Shown piece after piece: positions 1 through 5,008 of a stretch of 8,235 bases of DNA. Source of the stretch: JAFMDF01 sp964644655 (GTDB lineage Bacteria > Bacteroidota > Bacteroidia > Chitinophagales > Saprospiraceae). A program made the position numbers and the translations under genes. The stretch covers positions 1 through 8,235 of the forward strand of contig CAZXYA010000421.1 of assembly GCA_964644655.1 (NCBI GenBank). The letters are read 5' to 3'. How positions within the stretch are numbered: the stretch's first letter is position 1; the number at the start of each line of letters is the position of its first letter. Below the pieces are notes generated by a model. That model was given only the letters and a program-made list of their open reading frames with translations. It ran no database searches and was not told where the DNA came from.

Positions 1-2
1 AC

Positions 3-59
3 GTTATTGTGCAAAAGAATAGCTATGAAATGACTGAGTTATTATTTACTCGTTACTAA
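3..59 (+). CDS. Probable 3' end of a gene entering from the left
   Basis: One frame is open from the left edge for 18 codons and ends in TAA at 57-59; the C-terminus reads VIVQKNSYEMTELLFTRY. The other two + frames stop by base 33. The composition (mixed polar and hydrophobic, aromatic end) is protein-like, but 18 residues are too few to assign a family. A large hairpin repeat begins 11 nt after the stop and could end the transcript. It could also be a chance open frame. Confidence 0.35.
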   Translation, partial: VIVQKNSYEMTELLFTRY

Positions 60-70
60 GTAGGTGGGTA

Positions 71-225
71 TAAATAATCAGCACTTTTGAGGCAATGAGA
101 TTAATGAGGCAATGAGGTAATGAGGTTAGATAGGTAACTTTTTTAACCAAATAGCTGCCTTTTTAGCCTCATAAACTCATAAAACTTATTAGCTCATTAG
201 CCTTTTACAAAGTGTTGATTATTTA
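71..225. repeat. Imperfect hairpin repeat, copy A (MITE- or REP-like)
   Basis: The ends are inverted copies: TAAATAATCAGCACTT (71-86) matches the reverse complement of 210-225 at 15 of 16 positions. Inside, the left arm carries TGAGGCAATGAG twice (88-99 and 105-116) plus further AATGAGG units. The right arm carries their complements (AGCTCATTAGCC, 191-202). The whole segment can therefore fold into one long imperfect stem. A diverged copy lies at 603-728. No transposase is present and no clear target duplication is visible, so mobility is inferred. It could also be a transcription end signal for the gene ending at 59. Confidence 0.6.
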
Positions 226-313
226 ACACTATGCACTTATTACATCGTCAAATAAATTTTTGATTATTTTAACGTGTCCCCCGAGCGCAGCTATGCTGCT
301 ACTAAAAAGGATT

Positions 314-370
314 TTAAGGGTGGTCAAATTTGAGTTTTCCATTGGAAAACTCAAATTTGACCACCCTTAA
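314..370. repeat. Perfect 57-bp palindrome (28-bp arms, 1-base centre)
   Basis: Bases 314-341 are exactly the reverse complement of 343-370, with only T342 unpaired. The arm begins TTAAGGGTGGTCAAATTTG. A transcript would form a stem of about 26 bp with a minimal loop; as DNA it could extrude a cruciform. There is no T-run right after it (GAACCCCC follows), so it is not a standard intrinsic terminator. A fold-back duplication by template switching, a binding site for a dimeric protein, or part of a repetitive element are all possible. Confidence 0.85.
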
Positions 371-385
371 GAACCCCCTCACCGA

Positions 386-468
386 GCCGCCATGAGTGAA
401 TGTTTCCGATGGATGAAGGTCTAGTAGACCTTCAAGTGAATGAACCGTGAAACGGATGGGTTTGCGGC
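386..468. other. Nested-stem structured block; possible RNA or DNA element
   Basis: Three complementary pairs are nested: GCCGC (386-390) with GCGGC (464-468), GTTTC (402-406) with GAAAC (449-453), and TGAAGGTCTA (414-423) with TAGACCTTCA (425-434). The inner one alone gives an 8-bp stem with a TAGTA loop. A competing hairpin, CCGT-GAA-ACGG, sits at 445-455. AGTGAATG is repeated directly at 395-402 and 435-442. A run of seven T lies at 488-494. The arrangement resembles a structured RNA or a recombination or transposon end. No known RNA family is recognised and no promoter fits it clearly. Confidence 0.45.
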
Positions 469-531
469 GAAGGGAAACACTAAGAAATTTTTTTGACAAT
501 GTACTTATGTCTACAACTTCGGTTATTTTGA

Positions 532-539
532 TAACTTTG
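532..539 (+). promoter_or_regulatory. Possible -7 element (TAACTTTG)
   Basis: TAACTTTG matches the Bacteroidota -7 consensus TAnnTTTG exactly, but no TTTG-like -33 element is found 17-21 bases upstream. If used, transcription would begin near 546 and give the lipoprotein gene at 785 a leader of about 240 nt that contains hairpin repeat B. Chance occurrence is quite possible. Confidence 0.22.
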
Positions 540-602
540 CAGGATGTTTCTTAAAACTTAAAATATTATTTAGCAGTAAAATGATACTGTAAGTACCTTC
601 AT

Positions 603-728
603 GGATATACTCAACACTTTTTGAGGTTATAAATCTGATAAGATTAGGAGTTAATGAGGCAGACTTTTCTCATGAACTCATCAGCTCATTAGCTCATTTT
701 ATTTTTTTCTTAAAGTGTCAATTATTTA
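603..728. repeat. Imperfect hairpin repeat, copy B
   Basis: This is a diverged relative of the repeat at 71-225. It shares CAACACTTTTTGAGG near the left end, TTAATGAGGC (651-660), AGCTCATTAGCTCATTTT (683-700) and AAAGTGTCAATTATTTA (712-728), in the same order and orientation. The AATGAG units on the left pair with CTCATT units on the right. The outer arms match at only about 11 of 16 positions, so this copy is more decayed. It ends 56 bases before the lipoprotein start codon and may lie in that gene's leader. Confidence 0.5.
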
Positions 729-784
729 ATAGTAGAGACTTATCATTATTTTCCTATTGTATTACTAATTAAAAACTTCGAAAA

Positions 785-1564
785 ATGAGATTTTTGACCA
801 ACTTTTTATTATTCTCAGCACTTTTATTAATCGGTTGCCAAAGTGGTGATACGAGCAGTAAAAGTACTGAAACATCAGTAGCATCAGATGGTAAAAAATA
901 CCGTTTAACACCTGTCAATTCAAAAGTAGCCTATCCTGATGCAAAATTGGAGTATCAACATTTTTCTAATGGAAAATTTCAGTTTAATGTCAGCAATTAT
1001 CAATTAAAAGCGCAAACACCAGATGCGGGGGAATTAATGTGTGCCAATTCTGCTACTGGTCAGCATATCCATGTGATTTTTGACGATGCCCCGTATTCTG
1101 CCCAATATAGTAATGCCTTTGACTTTGCCAAGGAAGATGGTCGTTATTATATGATGGCATTTTTAGGTAAATCATATCATGAAAGTATCAAAACGCCAGA
1201 TGCATTTGTGGCACAGCGAGTAAGTGTTCGAGATAATTCTATTTACGCTCGGTCAACAATCAAAGATCCTGTTTTATTTTATAGTCGCCCTAAAGGTACT
1301 TATGTAGGCAAAGATACGGAGAAGGTGATGCTTGATTTTTACTTATTGAACTGTGATTTAGAAGGACAAGCCTTTAAAGTATTGGCAGATATCAATGGCG
1401 AGCAACATGTAATTAGCAAATGGGCATCTTATTATATAGAAGGCCTGCCTTATGGGGAAAATACGATTAAATTAACCTTAATCTATAATAGTGGAGAAGT
1501 GGTGCAAACTAAGTTAAATCCTGTGACCCGAACCTTTACTTTGAAGAAAGATCCTGCAGGGTAA
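785..1564 (+). CDS. Conserved Bacteroidota lipoprotein, function unknown
   Basis: A 259-aa protein with a lipoprotein signal: Arg2, a hydrophobic stretch (residues 7-16), then lipobox L15-I16-G17 and lipidated Cys18. Cleavage would leave a mature protein anchored in the envelope by Cys18. A low-complexity Ser/Thr linker (residues 19-35) leads to a single beta-rich domain (about 40-255). Conspicuous motifs are GQHIHVIFDDAPY (92-104, with two histidines), SYHESIK (130-136), YSRPKGTYVG (166-175) and EGLPYGENTIKL (219-230). The family looks widespread in Bacteroidota. I recall relatives annotated as 'phosphopeptide-binding protein', but no FHA motif is visible and I would not rely on that name. 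The start is fixed by the signal peptide; there is no Shine-Dalgarno sequence, as usual in this phylum. A 78-aa gene follows after 65 nt on the same strand. Confidence 0.85.
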   Translation: MRFLTNFLLFSALLLIGCQSGDTSSKSTETSVASDGKKYRLTPVNSKVAYPDAKLEYQHFSNGKFQFNVSNYQLKAQTPDAGELMCANSATGQHIHVIFDDAPYSAQYSNAFDFAKEDGRYYMMAFLGKSYHESIKTPDAFVAQRVSVRDNSIYARSTIKDPVLFYSRPKGTYVGKDTEKVMLDFYLLNCDLEGQAFKVLADINGEQHVISKWASYYIEGLPYGENTIKLTLIYNSGEVVQTKLNPVTRTFTLKKDPAG

Positions 1565-1569
1565 AATTG

Positions 1570-1609
1570 TTGTCGGATGTCAGTTGTCGGTTTGGATAGA
1601 GAACTGACA
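1570..1609 (+). repeat. Short repeat and weak hairpin in the gene spacer
   Basis: TTGTCGG occurs at 1570-1576 and 1584-1590. TGTCAGTT (1578-1585) pairs with AACTGACA (1602-1609) around a 16-base loop. No T-run follows, so termination is unlikely. It may be filler repeat between two co-transcribed genes. Confidence 0.4.
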
Positions 1610-1629
1610 ATCGAATAAAAAAATAGACT

Positions 1630-1866
1630 ATGTTAGTATTTGTAGAACATGTTAAAACGCAGGAAGCTTTTCTGCTTTTAGGTACTGGATTAGGGATATA
1701 TCGGTCAGAAAATTCTCATGGCAAAATATTTGAAGATCCAGTAAAAGAAGGTGTTCATAAAATGTTGGCTGTTTGTGATAAAGCGGGCAAAATTTACTGG
1801 TATCCTTCGGAAGAGTTAACTGTTGTTACGGTGGACGGTAAAGAAGTAAAAGACCATTGGTTATAG
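1630..1866 (+). CDS. Small hypothetical protein (78 aa)
   Basis: A 78-residue soluble protein without signal peptide or membrane segment. It has short strand-like segments: MLVFVEHVKTQEAFLLLGTG (1-20), MLAVCDKAGKIYWYPSEEL (44-62) and VVTVDGKEV (65-73). This suggests a small all-beta fold. The alternation of hydrophobic strands with Gly/Asp turns, the GKIYWYPSEEL segment and the intact frame support a real gene. It lies 65 nt after the lipoprotein gene on the same strand and is followed by a weak terminator at 1907-1943, so the two may form a transcription unit. No family is recognised and no catalytic motif is visible. The ATG follows an A-rich stretch with no Shine-Dalgarno sequence. Confidence 0.7.
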   Translation: MLVFVEHVKTQEAFLLLGTGLGIYRSENSHGKIFEDPVKEGVHKMLAVCDKAGKIYWYPSEELTVVTVDGKEVKDHWL

Positions 1867-1906
1867 ACCTTGTCGAATTGCTACTAGGATGAGCCAATTT
1901 TCTACT

Positions 1907-1943
1907 AGGTTTATCGAAAAAAGTGGATTTTAAACCTTTTTTT
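1907..1943 (+). terminator. Weak intrinsic terminator after the 78-aa gene
   Basis: AGGTTTA (1907-1913) pairs with TAAACCT (1931-1937) around a 17-base loop and runs directly into seven T (1937-1943). The stem is AT-rich and the loop long, so efficiency is doubtful. Position between two genes fits. Just before it, CTACTAGG is repeated at 1881-1888 and 1902-1909. Confidence 0.4.
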
Positions 1944-1990
1944 AGGCAGTTTTGAGGTATTATTTAACCACCTAATAAAACGAATGCCTT

Positions 1991-2152
1991 ATGATTGAAT
2001 ACAAAATAATCCAAGAATGTAAGCTATTTAAGAATAATATAAAAGCTATGGAAACAAGAATAAATGAATTAGCAAAAGAAGGATGGCGAGTAATTTCTGT
2101 TTCTATTACTGAATATCGAGCATTTGCAACTATGGAAAGAGACAAAATCTGA
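1991..2152 (+). CDS. Small DUF4177-like protein (53 aa)
   Basis: ATG at 1991 opens 53 codons to TGA at 2150-2152. The protein begins MIEYKII, has a charged helix-like middle (residues 11-30), then LAKEGWRVISVSI (27-39) and ends FATMERDKI. An N-terminal 'EYK(V/I)I' strand followed by 'LA.EGW.(V/L)ISV' and a final strand with a conserved charged end is the pattern of DUF4177, a family of small proteins of unknown function. In that family the sheet ends in residues like 'ATMER', as here. It is shorter than many members and has no signal peptide. It lies between two terminator-like hairpins (1907-1943, 2208-2246), so it may be transcribed alone. I see no clear promoter. Family assignment is from memory of the pattern, not a search. 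Confidence 0.65.
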   Translation: MIEYKIIQECKLFKNNIKAMETRINELAKEGWRVISVSITEYRAFATMERDKI

Positions 2153-2166
2153 CAAACTTATCTCAT

Positions 2167-2187
2167 TTAATCCTTGTTAAGGATTAA
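2167..2187 (+). other. Perfect small hairpin downstream of the DUF4177-like gene
   Basis: TTAATCCTT (2167-2175) pairs perfectly with AAGGATTAA (2179-2187) around GTT. No T-run follows. It lies 14 nt after the stop codon and 20 nt before a much stronger terminator, so it may protect or assist the 3' end of the transcript. Confidence 0.5.
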
Positions 2188-2207
2188 GACAATTCGCATA
2201 AAACCCT

Positions 2208-2246
2208 AAAAGCATCGTTGAATTAATAAAACAACGATGCTTTTTT
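2208..2246 (+). terminator. Strong intrinsic terminator
   Basis: AAAAGCATCGTTG (2208-2220) pairs perfectly with CAACGATGCTTTT (2232-2244) around an 11-base loop, followed by T to 2246. It has the classic form of a Rho-independent terminator for the DUF4177-like gene. Being A-stem/T-tail symmetrical it could also act on the opposite strand. The start codon of the next gene follows immediately at 2247 (see findings). Confidence 0.85.
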
Positions 2247-3044
2247 ATGTATAGACTACTTTTCATTTTTCTATCCTTGACAACTTCCCTTTCTGGACAG
2301 CGCAATGCTTTTGCCATAGGTTTTCAGGCAGGTAATAATATCAGCCAAACCGTAATTACCAATGAATTTGAAAACAGTCCACTTCGAGGAGATTATTTTA
2401 TAGGTAGTTCTTTTGGGGTAGTTGCCCGAAACAAACTATTTAATTATAATTGGCAATGGGGTGGTTTTTCTCAAAGGGTTAATGCTTATCTTGAATCTGG
2501 GCTGAATGTTAGTTATGGAGGTTATAATTATAGATTTGACACACAGACTACTTTTCAAGAACAACTAACTTTTTCTGTACCGGTGCTACTAATCTTTCGA
2601 CCTGCTTTTCATAAATATTGGTACAAAAGTTTTAAGGGCAAACGCATTTATCCAATTGTAAAAGGTGGTTTTAGTTTTTCTAAAATAACGACCTCAAATA
2701 ATTCCCAGACTTATACTTTCAGAGAAGCTACCCTGACTGAGAATATTCAAGTGAATCCTAGCATAAATATGGCTTTTGTGGGCGCTTTAGGTTTACAAAA
2801 AGAATTTAAAAATGGGCGAATTATGTATATTGGTATTAGTGCGCATACGCCTTTAGGCGCTCGAACGAGTGGAACGGTTGAAGTGAATGCTCCACAAATT
2901 AATGAGATTGCTAGATTGGCTAAAATAGGCAATTTTTATTCGATAGATTTACAATACTTTATTGGCAAACGAAATCGACCAATTCGGCGGACAAAGAAAT
3001 GGGGCAAATTGCCCAAAATTATTTACAATCCGAGGTATTTGTAA
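2247..3044 (+). CDS. Outer-membrane beta-barrel protein (PorT-like type)
   Basis: A 265-aa exported protein. Residues 1-17 form a signal peptide (Tyr-Arg, then LLFIFLSLTTSLSG), with likely cleavage near SLSGQ. The rest alternates aromatic-rich beta strands with polar loops, for example RVNAYLESGLNVSYGGYNY, QLTFSVPVLLIF, YPIVKGGFSFSKI, MAFVGALGLQKEF, MYIGISAHTPLG and FYSIDLQYFIG. This is the look of the Bacteroidota outer-membrane beta-barrel (OMP_b-brl/PorT-like) families; the exact role is not readable. After the last strand comes an unusual basic tail (residues 240-265, ten Lys/Arg) where barrels normally end in an aromatic residue. The ATG at 2247 is the only start that gives the signal peptide, and the frame upstream has a stop at 2199-2201. 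It follows a terminator T-run with no spacer. Confidence 0.75.
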   Translation: MYRLLFIFLSLTTSLSGQRNAFAIGFQAGNNISQTVITNEFENSPLRGDYFIGSSFGVVARNKLFNYNWQWGGFSQRVNAYLESGLNVSYGGYNYRFDTQTTFQEQLTFSVPVLLIFRPAFHKYWYKSFKGKRIYPIVKGGFSFSKITTSNNSQTYTFREATLTENIQVNPSINMAFVGALGLQKEFKNGRIMYIGISAHTPLGARTSGTVEVNAPQINEIARLAKIGNFYSIDLQYFIGKRNRPIRRTKKWGKLPKIIYNPRYL

Positions 3045-3126
3045 AATAATAAACACAAATTCAGTTACAACTTACAAGGATTTCCTACATTTACATGATT
3101 TGTATTTTAACTTCATTATCGTATAA

Positions 3127-4047
3127 ATGAATTGGACACCTATCATCAAAGGTTTTTATGCTTACCTTAAATTAGAACGAGGACTTTCTCCTAACTCCGT
3201 AGAAAATTATGTGCGAGATGTGCAAAAATTAGCAGACTATTTAGAGTTACATGATTATGATATTAAGGCAAAAAACATAGCATCAACTCATTTACAAGGC
3301 TTTGTGAAATGGATTAATGAAATTGGTTTAGGCGCTAATTCGCAGGCAAGAATTATTTCTGGGGTGAAAGCTTTTTACAAGTTTTTATTAGTAGAAGATA
3401 TTATTGATGAGGATCCAACAGCTATATTGGATAGTCCTAGTTTACAAAAAAAAATTCCAGAAGTTTTAGCATATGATGAAATCCAAGCGATGTTGGCGAC
3501 CATAGATTTAAGTTACGATCATGGGGTTAGAAATAGAGCGATGTTGGAAACCTTATATGCTTGTGGCTTGCGAGTGAGTGAATTAATTACGCTTCGATTA
3601 TCCAATTTTTACAAAGAAGTAGGGTTTATCAAAGTCATTGGTAAAAATAATAAAGAGCGCATTGTACCAATAGGAGAAGAGGCGATTAAACATATTGGTT
3701 TGTACATCGAGGGTGTACGAAGGCTACAAAAAAATATTCATAAAGATCACGCCAATTATTTATTTTTGAATAGAAGAGGTAAAAAGTTAAGTCGCATCAT
3801 GGTTTTTAACATCGTCAAAGAAGCGGCACAGTTGGCGGAAATTCAAAAAAATGTAAGTCCACATACTTTTAGACATTCCTTTGCGACCCATTTAGTAGAA
3901 GGAGGCGCAGATTTGAAAGCCGTTCAGGATATGCTTGGGCATGAATCTATTACGACTACAGAAATCTATACGCATTTAGATACGGAATATTTGCGTTCTA
4001 CTATTTTAAATTTTCATCCGAGGAATCAACGGAATGAGATAGATTAA
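3127..4047 (+). CDS. xerD: Tyrosine site-specific recombinase, XerD type
   Basis: A 306-aa tyrosine recombinase of normal Xer length (about 300 aa). The N-terminal core-binding domain (residues 5-90) contains the typical 'YLKLERGLSPNSVENYVRDV' stretch. The catalytic domain (about 110-295) shows all active-site residues: Arg149 in ACGLRVSEL, Lys173 in IGKNNKER, His246 and Arg249 in SPHTFRHSFATHL, His272 in MLGHESITTTEIYTH, and the nucleophile Tyr281. These positions differ by only one or two from E. coli XerD as I recall it. With a XerC partner encoded elsewhere it would resolve chromosome dimers at dif during division. It is the only recombinase here and no IS or phage genes adjoin it, which argues for the housekeeping enzyme over an integron or phage integrase. 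A XerC or XerA-like single-enzyme role cannot be excluded. It starts 82 nt after the barrel gene. A frameshifted gene follows after 23 nt. Confidence 0.92.
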   Translation: MNWTPIIKGFYAYLKLERGLSPNSVENYVRDVQKLADYLELHDYDIKAKNIASTHLQGFVKWINEIGLGANSQARIISGVKAFYKFLLVEDIIDEDPTAILDSPSLQKKIPEVLAYDEIQAMLATIDLSYDHGVRNRAMLETLYACGLRVSELITLRLSNFYKEVGFIKVIGKNNKERIVPIGEEAIKHIGLYIEGVRRLQKNIHKDHANYLFLNRRGKKLSRIMVFNIVKEAAQLAEIQKNVSPHTFRHSFATHLVEGGADLKAVQDMLGHESITTTEIYTHLDTEYLRSTILNFHPRNQRNEID

Positions 4048-4070
4048 TCAAGCAATGAAAAATTAGTATT

Positions 4071-4495
4071 GTGATTGATGATAAAAAATTCCAAGCATAC
4101 AAGAAAAAAGTAGAGGAAAGTAGGATACGATTCCGAGAATTAAAATCTATTTATCAACCGACAAATGATTGGGAAGAATCGACAGAGGATATATTTTTAA
4201 TCATATAATTATTAATGCGTTTTTTGATTCAATGCTTTATAGTTATGACTCTGAATACGGAGTAGAATCTTTGCTTATTGAGCAAGACGAAGTATTCGTA
4301 GACGCACCTTACTATAAGAACTGGTTTAATGAAGAATTATTAGATGCCTTGCTAAAACGGGTTAATGAAATAGACTGGGCATATTGGCAATTAGAAATTG
4401 AAAAATTAAATGCACCTAAAAAAGAATTTAAACCAATTTGGTCACAACCCAAAAAAGGAATATTTGAGGAAGTATTTAAAGAATTAGTTCGATAA
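4071..4495 (+). pseudogene. Frameshifted small gene downstream of xerD (hypothetical)
   Basis: Two overlapping frames look like halves of one protein. The first runs from GTG 4071 to TAA 4206-4208 (VIDDKKFQAYKKKVEESRI... ending EESTEDIFLII). The second runs, in the -1-shifted frame, through HIIINAFFDSMLYSYDSEYG to TAA at 4493-4495. Restoring one base, most simply a T in the five-T run at 4194-4198, joins them as ...STEDIFFNHIIINAFFD... and gives about 141 aa. The product would be soluble, with a charged helical N-terminus, an acidic Tyr-rich middle and WFNEELLDALLKRVNEIDWA near residues 95-115. No family is recognised. The second half alone could start at TTG 4169 or ATG 4232 (87 aa). A sequencing error, a recent mutation or slippage on the T-run would all explain it. 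Only 23 nt separate it from xerD. Confidence 0.6.
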
Positions 4496-4563
4496 AATTG
4501 TTCAAAATACCCACCAAAAAATATAAGAATAGCATCTTTATAAGTGTTCAGGGAAAGTAAAGT

Positions 4564-4594
4564 ATTGAAATGTAAATTTTCCTTACTAACTTTG
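4564..4594 (+). promoter_or_regulatory. Bacteroidota-type promoter, ATTG-N19-TAACTTTG
   Basis: TAACTTTG (4587-4594) fits the TAnnTTTG -7 consensus exactly. ATTG (4564-4567) fits the TTTG -33 element at 3 of 4 positions, with the usual 19-base spacing. Transcription would start near 4600, about 400 nt before the DUF4837 start codon. It therefore serves either a long leader or a separate small RNA that includes the palindrome at 4718-4793. Confidence 0.5.
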
Positions 4595-4717
4595 ATTCTT
4601 AAAAATATAGTAATGATTCAGCAAAGGGTCGAGGGCGTAGAGCAAAGAGCTAAAAACAGAAATATTTTCAAAGAATTGATGTGACTATTCAGCATACCGA
4701 AGTAGTTATCTTTATTT

Positions 4718-4793
4718 TTTACCATTTAAGACATTTAAATTCATTTAAGAAAAAGCAAAGCCAAACTATATGAACTTAAAGAATTATATGGTA
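4718..4793. repeat. Palindromic repeat, copy 1
   Basis: The ends TTTACCAT (4718-4725) and ATGGTA (4788-4793) are inverted, and inside CATTTAAG-like units recur at 4723, 4732 and 4742. The complement of the repeat at 8008-8074 aligns closely over the left two thirds: both read TTTTACCAT, then GACATTTAA, then TTCATTTAAGA, then ACTATATG in order. It is thus a second, oppositely oriented copy of that element. Here the flanks do not carry the IS-type ends seen at 7963 and 8121. Confidence 0.65.
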
Positions 4794-4838
4794 GAAAAAA
4801 TTAGCTATTTTATGTTTTTGTAAATAGTTACGAATTGA

Positions 4839-4952
4839 TTATTTTAATCCTAAATACTTTTTGATGCGCTGTTTAATTACCTGCGCTCCACACCCTAAGT
4901 CCTCTGCTGAACAGTTACGAAATATATTTACTAAAACACACCTTAACCAAAT
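4839..4952 (-). pseudogene. Possible 3' remnant of a lost gene
   Basis: On the minus strand 37 codons are open between a TAG at 4955-4953 and a TAA at 4841-4839, with no ATG. The last 25 residues read like a real C-terminus: NCSAEDLGCGAQVIKQ followed by RIKKYLGLK. The Cys/Gly turn followed by an amphipathic basic helix is unlike typical random AT-rich translation. I cannot name the family. It may be the tail of a gene whose body was deleted, or chance. Confidence 0.25.
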
Positions 4953-5008
4953 CTAAAAGTAAATAATTCAAGAAAAGTGTGTAGCAGAAATAAAGCATAA
5001 ATACTAAT

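Larger units (their letters stand above)
60..784. other. Long non-coding, structure-rich region
   Basis: About 725 bases without a convincing gene. It holds two related hairpin repeats (71-225, 603-728), a small GCAGC/GCTGC hairpin (287-299), a perfect 57-bp palindrome (314-370), a nested-stem block (386-468) and a lone promoter-like motif (532-539). The middle part, about 271-480, is visibly richer in G and C than its AT-rich surroundings. A minus-strand open frame over 314-499 starts at TTG and runs through the palindromes, so I do not call it a gene. Confidence 0.6.
4496..5008. other. 513-base gene-poor region upstream of the DUF4837 gene
   Basis: It holds a promoter candidate (4564-4594), a palindromic repeat (4718-4793) and a possible minus-strand gene fragment (4839-4952). 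AGTTACGAA occurs at 4826-4834 and 4913-4921. Nothing like an intrinsic terminator for the xerD unit is visible, and no other open frame of convincing composition. Confidence 0.5.

Noticed and set aside
314..499. Minus-strand open frame of 61 codons
   Set aside because: It starts at TTG, runs through a perfect palindrome and nested stems, and its last third is largely the translation of the palindrome. The structure explains the open frame better than protein coding.
2153..2160. Minus-strand TAAGTTTG resembling a -7 promoter element
   Set aside because: No -33 element at the proper spacing, and it would drive transcription antisense to the DUF4177-like gene.
2747..2932. Minus-strand open frame inside the barrel gene
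   Set aside because: It is antisense to a well-supported coding sequence and shows no domain or start context of its own.
3127..4047. Recombinase as an integrase of a genomic island or integron
   Set aside because: Length and active-site spacing match housekeeping Xer recombinases, and no att-like repeats, tRNA target, gene cassettes or phage genes adjoin it.
4948..4955. Minus-strand TAGATTTG resembling a -7 promoter element ahead of the gene remnant
   Set aside because: No TTTG-like element 17-21 bases upstream, and no gene with a start codon lies downstream of it.
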